DNA from: Thermocrinis sp.
GTDB taxonomy: Bacteria; Aquificota; Aquificia; Aquificales; Aquificaceae
Reading direction: 5' to 3'
Length of the DNA stretch: 46,257 bases
Assembly: GCF_036781485.1 (NCBI RefSeq)
Contig: NZ_DAIQAX010000009.1
Location: 12,440 to 58,696 of the forward strand
Numbering within the stretch: position 1 is the stretch's first letter; each line of letters begins with the position of its first letter. A program made the position numbers and the translations under genes. The notes below the pieces were generated by a model. It was not told the DNA's origin. It worked only from the letters and a program-made list of their open reading frames with translations, and ran no database searches. Below, piece by piece: positions 1-7,707 of the stretch.

Positions 1-13
1 TTGGATATTCCAT
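1..13 (-). CDS. First codons of a gene running off the window edge (partial)
   Basis: An ATG at 13-11 overlaps the atpH stop codon in an ATGA arrangement and is followed in frame by Glu, Tyr and Pro codons before the window ends. The overlap is the coupling style used between other genes in this run, so a downstream gene probably starts here. Four codons do not identify it. atpA or atpG would be expected in a classical ATP synthase operon, but the locus is dispersed in this window, so no product is assigned. Confidence 0.3.
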
Positions 14-537
14 CATACAAACCTCTCTAAAACGCGTTTAACAGAGGCGTCTATAACCATACCAGAGGTTTTAACTACAAAACCACCTATTAGGGATGGG
101 TCCTCTAAGACCTCAAACTCAAGCTCTCTGTTGAGAGATTGTTTTATCTTTGCCATTACAGATTGAAGAGTATCATCGTCCACCCTCTTTGCCACTATCA
201 GGAACGCTTTTGAAAGCTTCAGAAATTTCTCCATTTCATAATCATATACCCTCTTTATTTCACCTAACATTGGAATGGCGTTTAGCTCCACTAAGTGGTT
301 GATAAATTCCCCTACTTCAGAAGGCATGGAGAATTTTTTTGAAAGCTCGGTTAGGTATACTATTTTCTTTTCATTGGGTACCTTTGGATTGAGAACAAAG
401 TCCCTAAACAGCTTTTCTTTTTTGTACAGATCGTACACAAAACCCAAAAAATTGGAGCCCTGAACTAAAAGGACTCTATCTTTTGAAAGCTTGTTCATAA
501 AGACTTTTGCAAGCTTTTTTGCTAATTCTTTGTTCAT
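13..537 (-). CDS. atpH: ATP synthase F1 delta subunit
   Basis: Delta (OSCP-type) subunit of the F1Fo ATP synthase, which ties the top of the alpha3-beta3 head to the peripheral stalk. The product has 174 residues, normal for the family. The N-terminal half is a helical bundle, and the C-terminal part contains the typical segment EVLEDPSLIGGFVVK near residues 143-157, followed by an end like the family's (VIDASVKRVLERF). The ATG overlaps the atpF stop by four bases, so translation is probably coupled. It is the third ATP synthase gene in a row (b', b, delta). Family assignment is firm from the C-terminal motif and the context. Confidence 0.93.
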   Translation of the reverse strand: MNKELAKKLAKVFMNKLSKDRVLLVQGSNFLGFVYDLYKKEKLFRDFVLNPKVPNEKKIVYLTELSKKFSMPSEVGEFINHLVELNAIPMLGEIKRVYDYEMEKFLKLSKAFLIVAKRVDDDTLQSVMAKIKQSLNRELEFEVLEDPSLIGGFVVKTSGMVIDASVKRVLERFV

Positions 538-1034
538 TGTCTTGCCTCCATCTTCCTAATGCTCTTTTCTATGTACCTTCTTTGCAGGTCTGGATTTTGA
601 AAGTCCTCAGCAAGCTTCTTGATTGCCAGCTCCTTAGCTTTCTGCATGCCATACCTTAACAGCTCTTCTTTTGCCTTTTTGGTTTCCAGCTCTATGCTTT
701 CTCGCGCTTTTTCTTTGATCCTAATTACTATCTCATCCACCTTGTTTATCTCCTCTTCTTTTATCTGTTGTGCAGTTTGTTCTGCAAGCTTTATCTGTTC
801 TACATGACGCCTTTTTGCATCTTCGTATTCAAGCTTTGCCTTCTCCAAAGCTTCCTTTGCCTGCTTTAGCTCTTTTTCTGACCCTTCCAGATTTTCCGTA
901 AGCTTCAAAAAGAAAGACCTAAAAGCCTCTCCTATAGGTCTTTTCCCAAAGTAATAGACTATTGCTAGGAAAAGCAGTATGTTAAAACCTTTCCATACGA
1001 GCTCTAAGGTGTGATGCCCTTCTGCCATTGCCAT
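534..1034 (-). CDS. atpF: ATP synthase Fo b subunit
   Basis: Peripheral stalk subunit b of the ATP synthase. One membrane helix lies near residues 12-32, followed by a long charged, Lys/Glu-rich helix to the end that would form the stalk coiled coil. Length is 166 residues, as usual. The first ATG is preferred over a second ATG two codons on because a GGAGG sits about nine bases before it. The gene follows a second, shorter b-like gene (atpF' at 1036-1476), so the stalk is probably a b/b' heterodimer, as in Aquificales, cyanobacteria and alphaproteobacteria. Confidence 0.93.
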   Translation of the reverse strand: MAMAEGHHTLELVWKGFNILLFLAIVYYFGKRPIGEAFRSFFLKLTENLEGSEKELKQAKEALEKAKLEYEDAKRRHVEQIKLAEQTAQQIKEEEINKVDEIVIRIKEKARESIELETKKAKEELLRYGMQKAKELAIKKLAEDFQNPDLQRRYIEKSIRKMEARQ

Positions 1035-1035
1035 A

Positions 1036-1476
1036 TTAGGCTGCCTCCTCTTCTATTTTTTGGACTATACTTTTTGCTATTTCTTCTATCCTTTCCTCAA
1101 GCTTTGCTTTCTCTATGTTCAATGCTTCCCTTATTTCTTTCACGCTCCGCTCTATTTCTTTTTGAACTTCTTCTTCAGCCTGAGCTATTTTTTCCGCTTT
1201 TATTCTTTCTACTTCTCTCTTTGCCTTCTCCAGGATCTCTTTGGAAGTTAAGCTTGCCCTTTCTATCTCCTGTTTAGCCAATTCCAAGAAGTGGTTTGCT
1301 TCCTCTTGAAGTTTTTTCGCTTCTTCGTAGTTTTTGCGGATGAGATTTTCTCTGCTCTCTATAACTTCGCTGTATGGCTTGGTAAGTATTTGCCTAACGA
1401 TGAATAAAAAGATCAAAAATAAGACTGCTTGTATAAACAAGGTTATGTTGGGATACAGAGCTTGTTGGATATCCAT
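1036..1476 (-). CDS. atpF': ATP synthase Fo b' subunit
   Basis: Second peripheral stalk subunit (b'). It has 146 residues: an N-terminal membrane helix near residues 10-31 that ends in RQILTKPY, then an uninterrupted charged coiled-coil helix rich in Glu, Lys and Ala. A clear AGAGGAGG precedes the ATG by a few bases. It is the first of the b'-b-delta trio and lies just after rpiB, with a gap of about 24 bases. Which copy is b and which b' is inferred from gene order and the shorter N-terminus. Confidence 0.88.
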   Translation of the reverse strand: MDIQQALYPNITLFIQAVLFLIFLFIVRQILTKPYSEVIESRENLIRKNYEEAKKLQEEANHFLELAKQEIERASLTSKEILEKAKREVERIKAEKIAQAEEEVQKEIERSVKEIREALNIEKAKLEERIEEIAKSIVQKIEEEAA

Positions 1477-1500
1477 AACTTCCTCCTCTTTAACATTTTA

Positions 1501-1944
1501 TCACAAGCCTTTTTCTATCTCCTCTATTAGTTTTATTCTTTCTTGATGCCTTCCACCTTCAAAGCTCGCGCTCAGCCAGGCTTCCACTATGGAAAGAGCT
1601 AACTCGTCTCCCACAACTCTGTCTCCTAAGCACAATATATTAGCATCGTTGTGCATTCTACTCATCCTAGCCATGTATTCGTTCAAACAAAGGGCTGCTC
1701 GTATGCCTGGAAACTTATTTGCTGCGATAGACATTCCTATTCCGCTTCCACATATGAGAATTCCGTAATCTGCCCTTTTTTCCTGAACGGCTTTTGCTAC
1801 CTCCTTTGCAAAGATAGGATAATGGGTAGAATCTGTAGAGTTTGTGCCAAAATCTAAAACCTCGTAGCCTTTTGAAAGAATAAATTCCTTTATCTTTTCT
1901 TTCAATCTAAAACCTGCATGGTCTGAACCTATAGCTATTCTCAT
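1501..1944 (-). CDS. rpiB: Ribose-5-phosphate isomerase B
   Basis: Interconverts ribose 5-phosphate and ribulose 5-phosphate in the pentose phosphate pathway (LacAB/RpiB family). The 147-residue protein has all the family marks: SDHAGF at residues 7-12, the catalytic Cys65 in ICGSGIGMS, and His98 in RMHNDANIL. The conserved CLGDRV segment follows at about 105-110. The ATG overlaps the gatB stop (ATGA), so it is co-translated with gatB in a run that continues into the ATP synthase stalk genes. Confidence 0.95.
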   Translation of the reverse strand: MRIAIGSDHAGFRLKEKIKEFILSKGYEVLDFGTNSTDSTHYPIFAKEVAKAVQEKRADYGILICGSGIGMSIAANKFPGIRAALCLNEYMARMSRMHNDANILCLGDRVVGDELALSIVEAWLSASFEGGRHQERIKLIEEIEKGL

Positions 1945-3356
1945 TTGGATATCACCTCAGATATGAGCTTATTCACAAGCTGGGGGTTAGCTTTGCCCTT
2001 TGTGGCTTTCATGACCTGACCAACAAAAAAGCCTATAAGTTTATCCTCTCCAGACTTTAGCCTTTGGTATTCGTTGGGATGGGCGTTAAACACCTGTTGA
2101 ACTACTTCCCGAATGGTATTTTCATCACTTACCTGTTTCAAACCTTTCTTTTCCACTATGGTCTGCGGGTCCTCTCCACTTACAAACATTTCTGAAAGCA
2201 CCTCTTTCCCAAGCTTTGACGATAGAACCCCTTCCTTAATCAGCTTTACAAGCTGAGCCAGCCTCTCAGGGCTTACGGGTGATTGCTCTATACTCAAATT
2301 TCTCTCCCTTAAAAGACCAAAAAGATCGTTCAGTAGCCAGTTGGAAGTAAGCTTTGGATCCTTATCGTAGAAAGAAAGAGAAGCCTCAAAAAAGTCCCCC
2401 GCCTCCTTTATATCTGTCAATACCTTGGCCTCGTACGGCGTTAATGCATATTCTCTTATAAACCTTTCCAACCTTTGATGAGGCAGCTCAGGCATACTGT
2501 TTTTTATCTCCTCTATCCATTCTTTGCTTACAACTAAAGGCAGAAGGTCCGGGTCTGGGAAGTATCTGTAATCTTCTGCCTCTTCTTTTGTGCGCATGGG
2601 ATGGGTTAGCCCTGTAGATGGATCAAAGGTTCTGGTCTCTTGCACTATCTTTCCACCGGACAGAAGAATTTTAGTTTGTCTTTTTATCTCGCTCTCTATG
2701 GCTTTTTGCACAAACCTAAAGGAATTTACGTTCTTTATCTCCACCTTAGTGCCCAAATCTTTTGAGCCCTTTGGTCTTAGAGACAGGTTTATATCGCACC
2801 TTAGCTGACCTTTTTCCATGTCTGCCTTTGACACACCAGCGTAGCGGAGAGTGTTCCTGAGCGTTTCTAAAAACTCTCTTGCCATCTCTGGCGAGTCTAT
2901 GTCTGGCTCGGTGACGATCTCTATTAGAGGTGTTCCAGCTCTGTTTAAATCCACGTAAGTCTTGCTTCCCTCATGGATGTTTTTCCCAGCATCCTCCTCA
3001 AGATGCAACCTTCTTATCCTAACTCTTTTTCCGTTTACCTCCACCCATCCATCTGTAGCTAATGGCTGCTCATACTGAGATATCTGGTAACCTTTTGGAA
3101 GGTCTGGGTAGAAGTAATTTTTCCTTGCAAATACAGAAAACTCATGAACTTTGCAATTAAGGGCTAATGCTGCTCTTATGGCGTACTCTACAGCCTTTTT
3201 GTTTACCACTGGCAGGCTTCCCGGCAGACCAAGACACACTGGACACACTAAGGTGTTTGGCTCTGCTCCAAACTCCACAGGACAAGAACAGAACATTTTA
3301 GTTTTGGTGTCAAGCTGAACGTGTATCTCAAGTCCTATAACTGGTTCAAACTCCAT
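1941..3356 (-). CDS. gatB: Asp-tRNA(Asn)/Glu-tRNA(Gln) amidotransferase subunit B
   Basis: Subunit B of the GatCAB amidotransferase, which binds and phosphorylates misacylated Glu-tRNA(Gln) or Asp-tRNA(Asn). It has 471 residues, the normal length. The N-terminus reads PVIGLEIHVQL, with zinc-type cysteines at 23, 25, 38 and 41. The catalytic cradle contains RIRRLHLEEDAGK and DLNRAGTPLIEIVTEPD. The C-terminal GatB/YqeY tail ends in GQVMKATKGKANPQLVNKL. gatA lies about 9.5 kb away on the other strand and no gatC is seen in the window, so the enzyme's genes are dispersed. Confidence 0.97.
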   Translation of the reverse strand: MEFEPVIGLEIHVQLDTKTKMFCSCPVEFGAEPNTLVCPVCLGLPGSLPVVNKKAVEYAIRAALALNCKVHEFSVFARKNYFYPDLPKGYQISQYEQPLATDGWVEVNGKRVRIRRLHLEEDAGKNIHEGSKTYVDLNRAGTPLIEIVTEPDIDSPEMAREFLETLRNTLRYAGVSKADMEKGQLRCDINLSLRPKGSKDLGTKVEIKNVNSFRFVQKAIESEIKRQTKILLSGGKIVQETRTFDPSTGLTHPMRTKEEAEDYRYFPDPDLLPLVVSKEWIEEIKNSMPELPHQRLERFIREYALTPYEAKVLTDIKEAGDFFEASLSFYDKDPKLTSNWLLNDLFGLLRERNLSIEQSPVSPERLAQLVKLIKEGVLSSKLGKEVLSEMFVSGEDPQTIVEKKGLKQVSDENTIREVVQQVFNAHPNEYQRLKSGEDKLIGFFVGQVMKATKGKANPQLVNKLISEVISK

Positions 3357-3366
3357 ACGTTTTATT

Positions 3367-3957
3367 TTAATCCTTTTGCTTTCTACAGTAATCCAGTTCC
3401 AACTTTAAAGAAGAAATCTCCTTTTCCTTCTCCAACAAAAGTCTTTGAGTTTCTACGTCCTTCTGTGCTAGCTCAAGCTCTTTTTCCTTTAGCCTATTTT
3501 CTAACTTACTAATTTCTTTTTCTTTTTCCCTTAGTTCCTTCTTCAGCTGTTCTATTAAAACCTTTTGTTCTTCTCTTTCTTCCGCAGCCTTTTTGATGAG
3601 TTCAATCTCTTTTTCTTTCACGGCCAGTAGGGTATATAGGCTGGAAAGTTCATGAAAAAGCTCTTCCTTCTGTCGATCCTTTTGCATCAACATCTCAAGA
3701 TAGGTGGCTATTAAACTACCCTCAAACCCAGACTTTAGCTTTTCCAGATTGCTGGAGATGTTTAACTCCGTCTTTGTTCGCTCTTCGTTCTTTTGAGTTA
3801 AAAACTCGTACTCTTCTCTTGGAATTAAAACATACCAAATGCCGTCCTCCCCCCTCTCTCCAGGGACCACGCCAGCCCTTATGCGGTTTTTCACGGTGTT
3901 TAAAGACACTCCTATCAGGTTTGCATATTCACTTGCCTTTAATTTGACAGCATCCAT
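3367..3957 (-). CDS. Helix-turn-helix DNA-binding protein with long coiled coil
   Basis: I do not recognise a named family. The first 50 residues look like a MerR/excisionase-type winged helix-turn-helix: an entry helix (KASEYANLIG), a turn and recognition-like helix (VSLNTVKNRIRAG), and a wing-like stretch before WYVLIPREEYEFL. Residues from about 65 onward are almost entirely charged and heptad-like (runs of KEKEI, EKELE), predicting a coiled coil to the C-terminus at 196. No membrane segment or catalytic motif is visible. A strong AAAGGAGGTG precedes the ATG. It heads the run gatB-rpiB-atp stalk genes, and its upstream region carries two palindromes that may be its own operator. A regulator or DNA-organising role is inference. 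Confidence 0.7.
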   Translation of the reverse strand: MDAVKLKASEYANLIGVSLNTVKNRIRAGVVPGERGEDGIWYVLIPREEYEFLTQKNEERTKTELNISSNLEKLKSGFEGSLIATYLEMLMQKDRQKEELFHELSSLYTLLAVKEKEIELIKKAAEEREEQKVLIEQLKKELREKEKEISKLENRLKEKELELAQKDVETQRLLLEKEKEISSLKLELDYCRKQKD

Positions 3958-3990
3958 TTGACACCTCCTTTTACAGTATTTCTAGCACAC

Positions 3991-4007
3991 TGATATCAAT
4001 GATATCA
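3991..4007. promoter_or_regulatory. Tandem palindrome, candidate operator
   Basis: Two copies of the perfect 8-base palindrome TGATATCA are separated by a single base. They overlap the proposed -10 box of the minus-strand promoter for the helix-turn-helix gene, about 35-50 bases upstream of its start codon. That position fits an autorepressor operator. This is inference from symmetry and placement only. Confidence 0.45.
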
Positions 4008-4028
4008 AATTGTATGCCCGGATGTCAA
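3999..4028 (-). promoter_or_regulatory. Promoter for the helix-turn-helix gene and gatB run
   Basis: Reading the minus strand, TTGACA (4028-4023) is followed after 18 bases by TATCAT (4004-3999), close to sigma-70 consensus. The start codon at 3957 is about 42 bases downstream, with a strong ribosome site between. The -10 box overlaps the TGATATCA palindromes. Confidence 0.55.
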
Positions 4029-4051
4029 AGTATTTATAGGCTTGAGGTTAA

Positions 4052-4172
4052 TATAATTGCCATTATATTAGCAGATGGAGAAAGGGAATAACCCTTTTGA
4101 CTTACCTTTATGCTTATGCTATTGGTTAATTTCTCACCCGACGTATAGAACTTTTTCTTATAATAATTAACC
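4052..4172 (+). promoter_or_regulatory. thiS leader with two TATAAT boxes and a small hairpin
   Basis: TATAAT occurs at 4052-4057 and again at 4159-4164, eight bases before the thiS start. Between them is a 6-bp hairpin (AAAGGG/CCCTTT) near 4081-4097 that lacks a U-run. I saw no CTGAGA-type THI box, so there is no visible TPP riboswitch. A 31-codon open frame at 4075-4170 has no ribosome site and is not called as a gene. Confidence 0.4.
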
Positions 4173-4379
4173 ATGAAACTTTATGTAAACGGTGAAGAAA
4201 CAGATGTTCCAGAGGGTATTACCCTTGCGCAATTGGTTGAGCTTAAGGGTATAAGGGTCAGAGAAGTAGGTTTTGCTATTTCTGTAAATGAAGAGGTGAT
4301 CCCAAAGTCAAGGTATAACGAATACAAACTCTCAGAAGGTGATAGGGTGGAGATAGTTCATATAGTAGGTGGTGGCTGA
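4173..4379 (+). CDS. thiS: Sulfur carrier protein ThiS
   Basis: Small ubiquitin-fold carrier whose C-terminal Gly-Gly thiocarboxylate supplies sulfur for the thiamine thiazole ring. The 68-residue product starts MKLYVNGEETDVPEG and ends in the diagnostic VEIVHIVGGG. The final GG is adenylated and thiolated by ThiF/ThiS-modifying enzymes, which are not in this window. The gene stands alone, and its stop lies two bases from the end of the convergent transporter gene. There is no Shine-Dalgarno sequence; a TATAAT eight bases upstream suggests a leaderless or very short-leader transcript. Confidence 0.92.
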   Translation: MKLYVNGEETDVPEGITLAQLVELKGIRVREVGFAISVNEEVIPKSRYNEYKLSEGDRVEIVHIVGGG

Positions 4380-4381
4380 AA

Positions 4382-5884
4382 CTACATATGTGGACCTGAA
4401 AGGTATCTCCTTCTGCTTTCCACAGAGAAGAAGGCTATGAGTAATATGATGAATATAACAAAGGCTCGTGATATGACTATGCCTGGGTCAGTTTGAGAAA
4501 GGACCTTAGGTAGTTGGACTACACCCCAGAAGTAAAGCAAAAGTACCAGAAACAAAGGAGAAACCACAGCGTAGAAATAAACTAATCCTTTTGGTATTTT
4601 TATAAAACTGTTTGTGTTTAGTTCTCTGTGAAAGTTATGAACTCCGAAAATCCAAACAAAAACGATAATTTCCAATAGTCCAAAAAATACAAGCATGAGA
4701 GTACCAGCCCAAAAATCCACGTCGTCTATAAAGCCAGGCACAAAAGCGGAGAGAAAGGCACCAAAGCTTACTATAATCATCGACACATTCACCGCTTTAG
4801 TATGGCTCCATCTCATCTCATCTTCCAAAAGAGCTACCAAGGGTTGAATCAAAGCAAGGGATGAGGTAAGCGCTGCTATAAATAAAAGAAAGAACCACAC
4901 GGTAGAAAGTAAGCTACCTATTGGTAAAGACATCAGTATGGCAGGCATGGTCATGAAACCCAGCCTAAAGGTTCCTTCCTTTGCCAGCTCTGGCACGCTC
5001 GTAGCTCCAAAAACTGCAAAGGCTGCAGGTATGGCTATGCTTGCACCTATAACAACCTCCACAAACTCGTTTAGACCTGCGGTATATAGCCCAGCTTTTA
5101 CCACATCGTCATTTTTCTTTACGTAGCTAGCATAGGTAGCTATCGCACCCATTCCCAAGGAAAGGGTAAAGAATATTTGCCCCGAGGCTTCCAGCCACAC
5201 CTGAGGGTCTGCCAATCTTGAAAAATCGGGCTTGTATATAAACAAAAGCCCCTCTAAACCCTTCCAGCCGTTCATGCTTAAGGATACTACACCAAGGAAA
5301 ATGCCCATAGTCACGAGGAGGGGAAGACCATACTTGGCTGTTAGCTCTATACCCTTGACCACACCCCTCTTAAGTATTATCCAGTTAATTATTAAGGTTA
5401 TCAACAGAAAGACTATAGCTATAACCGAAGGTTTGGTGTATTCTCTAAAGAAGGACACATAAGGCTCCATAGCTACCTTTGGGTCTGTGGAAACCACAGG
5501 ATCAGGCATTTGACCAAACAAGGACATAAAGGCAAAGCCTAAAGTCCAGGACTCTATGTATATGTAATAACTAACAATTAGTATGGGTATGGATACACCT
5601 ATGGACCCTAGGACTCTTGAACCGTAAGAGTGGTTAAAGAATGAACCTATTATGCCAGTCATAGAACCGTGTCCCTTTGCGCCAGCGTACCTGCCTACAA
5701 CCCACTCTATGAGCATAAGAGGTATTCCAAGGAGAAAGAGGGCCACAAAGTATGGAATCATAAAGGCTCCGCCGCCGTATAAAGCTACCTTAGACGGGAA
5801 TCTAAGCAGATTTCCTAGACCTATTGCATTTCCTGCTGCAGCAAATATCAGACCTACTTTTGTCTTCCAAGTCTCCCTATTCAT
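4382..5884 (-). CDS. Sodium-dependent transporter of the NSS/SNF family
   Basis: Neurotransmitter:sodium symporter family member (LeuT-like fold), predicted to bring an amino acid or related solute in with Na+. The 500 residues contain the signature start GLIFAAAGNAIGLGNLLRFP (about residues 12-31), the unwound TM1 region that binds Na+ and substrate. About 11-12 hydrophobic helices follow. TM6 contains FFTLSLGMGAIATYASY, and the TM8 region contains FIAALTSSLALIQPL. The substrate cannot be told from sequence. It follows the DsbC-like gene by three bases and is probably co-transcribed with it. No Shine-Dalgarno is seen. Confidence 0.9.
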   Translation of the reverse strand: MNRETWKTKVGLIFAAAGNAIGLGNLLRFPSKVALYGGGAFMIPYFVALFLLGIPLMLIEWVVGRYAGAKGHGSMTGIIGSFFNHSYGSRVLGSIGVSIPILIVSYYIYIESWTLGFAFMSLFGQMPDPVVSTDPKVAMEPYVSFFREYTKPSVIAIVFLLITLIINWIILKRGVVKGIELTAKYGLPLLVTMGIFLGVVSLSMNGWKGLEGLLFIYKPDFSRLADPQVWLEASGQIFFTLSLGMGAIATYASYVKKNDDVVKAGLYTAGLNEFVEVVIGASIAIPAAFAVFGATSVPELAKEGTFRLGFMTMPAILMSLPIGSLLSTVWFFLLFIAALTSSLALIQPLVALLEDEMRWSHTKAVNVSMIIVSFGAFLSAFVPGFIDDVDFWAGTLMLVFFGLLEIIVFVWIFGVHNFHRELNTNSFIKIPKGLVYFYAVVSPLFLVLLLYFWGVVQLPKVLSQTDPGIVISRAFVIFIILLIAFFSVESRRRYLSGPHM

Positions 5885-5887
5885 TTT

Positions 5888-6637
5888 TTAGTTAATCAGT
5901 TTGTTTAAATCTTCATCCGTGGGTAAACCAGAGTGAATCCTGCCGTTAGAACCTATAAAAGTAGGTGTGCCGTTTATACCAAACCTTTCCGCGAGAGCTA
6001 AGTTTCCTTCCACCTTCCTTTTACCTTCTTCGCATTGATTGTTGGATTTATAGCCGTTCTTGTATTCTTCCCAACCTTTTTTATCGCATATCAAGGACAC
6101 AGACTTCGGAAAGGCATCAGGATGTATAGGCAGAGGAAAGAGGACTACCCTCACCTCCACACCCTTCTCCTGTGCCCACTTTTCTACTATAGGCTCAGAT
6201 CTCTTGCAGAAAGGACAGTCTGGGTCTGTGAACATGTATATAAACTTACCTGAGGATTTCTGCCCAAAGGTAAAGTCTGTGTGCTTTTCAAGCTCTTTGA
6301 GCTGATCTTGGCTTACTTTCATAAACTCCTGCTGTCTTTCCCTTGTGATGTTCTTTTTGTCTGCCAGACTTATCAAATTTCCAGCCATTAAATACTTCAT
6401 TTCTTTGTCTGTGTAGAAGACCAGTGGTTGGGGACCTACTTTAATCACCACCTCACACAGACCTGGTATGGCCTGCAGTGTTTGCACTGACTCTACCTTG
6501 AACTCCTGCGGAATAAGATCCTTTACCCCAGCCTTTATTTTATCCTCAGTAGGGCAAGCTTTAGTTTGCTGACAGCTTACCATCCCACCAAAAGCTCCCA
6601 AAATTATTCCCAACGCAGCTACTTTTTTCTTCATCAT
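5888..6637 (-). CDS. DsbC/DsbG-like thiol:disulfide interchange lipoprotein
   Basis: Predicted periplasmic or envelope thioredoxin-fold protein that isomerises or reduces disulfides. The N-terminus has a signal sequence ending in a lipobox-like MVSC, with Cys22 as the probable lipidated residue. A DsbC-type N-terminal dimerisation-like domain (about 30-115) is followed by a thioredoxin domain with the active site Cys141-Pro-Phe-Cys144. The cis-proline is in NGTPTF (about 222-227), and a second Cys pair (184 and 202) matches the structural disulfide of DsbC. It has 249 residues. An AAAGGAGGAGG lies just before the start. The Met at lipobox position -3 is unusual. Confidence 0.85.
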   Translation of the reverse strand: MMKKKVAALGIILGAFGGMVSCQQTKACPTEDKIKAGVKDLIPQEFKVESVQTLQAIPGLCEVVIKVGPQPLVFYTDKEMKYLMAGNLISLADKKNITRERQQEFMKVSQDQLKELEKHTDFTFGQKSSGKFIYMFTDPDCPFCKRSEPIVEKWAQEKGVEVRVVLFPLPIHPDAFPKSVSLICDKKGWEEYKNGYKSNNQCEEGKRKVEGNLALAERFGINGTPTFIGSNGRIHSGLPTDEDLNKLIN

Positions 6638-6652
6638 AACCTCCTCCTTTAA

Positions 6653-6931
6653 TTATAAGCTATTAACCTTCTGAACATATAATCTCACGTCAAACTTTCT
6701 CTCCAATCCCGCAGGGCTCATAGGTCTTATTTTACCTAAAACTTTCCGTTCCTGAATGGGTTCTTGCCTGTTCCAGCTCTTCCAAGGAGTATATTGCTTC
6801 CCTCTCATCCTTTTGGTGTTCCTGCAGGCTTTGCTTTGCCCATTGGGGAATGCCTTTGTAGGAGTTGTAATTCAACTCTCTCCGAGGCTGTTTTGGTTTA
6901 GCTTCTTAACCCTGTGCTCCAATCCATTCAC
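6653..6931 (-). pseudogene. Possible remnant of a small gene between rph and the dsbC-like gene
   Basis: This 300-base stretch has no intact gene but holds protein-like segments that alternate between two frames on the minus strand. GLEHRVKKLNQ lies near 6920, then NYNSYKGIPQWAKQS runs on in another frame to a stop at 6732-6734. RKVLGKIRPMSPAGLERKF then returns to the first frame and ends at 6653-6655. Two frameshifts would join them into about 90 residues. No good ribosome site or start is seen and I do not recognise the protein. It could instead be one or two tiny genes (for example 6653-6808, 51 codons) or chance. Confidence 0.3.
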
Positions 6932-6942
6932 GCTAAATAAAA

Positions 6943-7707
6943 TTATTCCAGCTTAGCTTCCTTTATATTTTTCCTAAGCCAAAGGTTGCCCCTGATTTCA
7001 AAAAAGCTCTTTTGAAGCTCTATAAGCTGTTTTATACCACCCATAGCTAAAGCGAACATTTTTTCAAACTGTTCTTTAGTAAAAGTGTGCTCTTCTCCCA
7101 ACGCTTGGATCTCCGATATTTTACCGTCCGCAGTGGCTACCAAGTTCATATCAACCTTAGCCTCTGAGTCTTCCTCAAAGTTAAGGTCCAAAAGAACTTC
7201 ATCCCCCACTATACCCACGCTCACAGCAGCTACGAAGTCTTTTATGGGAGTGGAGTTCAAAACTCCATCGTTGTATAGCTTTATCACTGCATCCGCCAAT
7301 GCAACAAAGGCACCAGTTATTGCAGCAGTCCTTGTGCCTCCATCTGCTTGTAAAACATCGCAATCTATCCAGAAGGTTCTTTCTCCAACCTTTGTAAGAT
7401 CCAAAGCAGTGCGCATAGCTCTTCCGATTATACGCTGTATCTCATGCGTTCTACCACCAATCTTTCCCAAAACCGATTCTCTTATGTTTCTCGTCTGTCC
7501 AGCCCTGGGAAGCATGGAGTATTCGGCGGTTATCCAACCTTGCCCCTTGCCCTTTAAAAAGGGAGGGACACCATCCTGAACTGAGACGGTGCATATAACC
7601 TTTGTATTTCCAAACTCTACCAAAACAGACCCTTCGGGGTATTTAAGATAATCTCTTTGGATTCTTACAGGCCTTAGCTCGTTGGGCTTTCTCCCGTCCT
7701 TTCTCAA
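6943..7707 (-). CDS. rph: Ribonuclease PH
   Basis: Phosphorolytic 3'-5' exoribonuclease that trims tRNA 3' ends. The 254 residues begin RKDGRKPNELRPVRI and include EYSMLPRAGQTRN, with the phosphate-binding GKIGGRTHEIQRLIGRA-like segment (here IQRIIGRAMR). DCDVLQADGGTRTAAITGA and the NLVATADGKISEIQ block also match the family. The start codon is TTG, overlapping the atpD stop by four bases (TTGA) with GGGAG just upstream, so it is coupled to atpD. The C-terminal tail of about 15 Lys/Glu-rich residues is slightly longer than in many homologues. Confidence 0.96.
   Translation of the reverse strand: MRKDGRKPNELRPVRIQRDYLKYPEGSVLVEFGNTKVICTVSVQDGVPPFLKGKGQGWITAEYSMLPRAGQTRNIRESVLGKIGGRTHEIQRIIGRAMRTALDLTKVGERTFWIDCDVLQADGGTRTAAITGAFVALADAVIKLYNDGVLNSTPIKDFVAAVSVGIVGDEVLLDLNFEEDSEAKVDMNLVATADGKISEIQALGEEHTFTKEQFEKMFALAMGGIKQLIELQKSFFEIRGNLWLRKNIKEAKLE

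Noticed and set aside
4075..4170. 31-codon ORF upstream of thiS
   Set aside because: It has no ribosome site and its Cys/Trp-rich translation has no recognisable protein character.
4058..4172. TPP riboswitch upstream of thiS
   Set aside because: No CTGAGA or the conserved THI-box core was found; only a 6-bp hairpin without a U-run is present.
7085..7579. 164-codon open frame antisense to rph
   Set aside because: It is a shadow of the rph reading frame on the other strand with no start signals.
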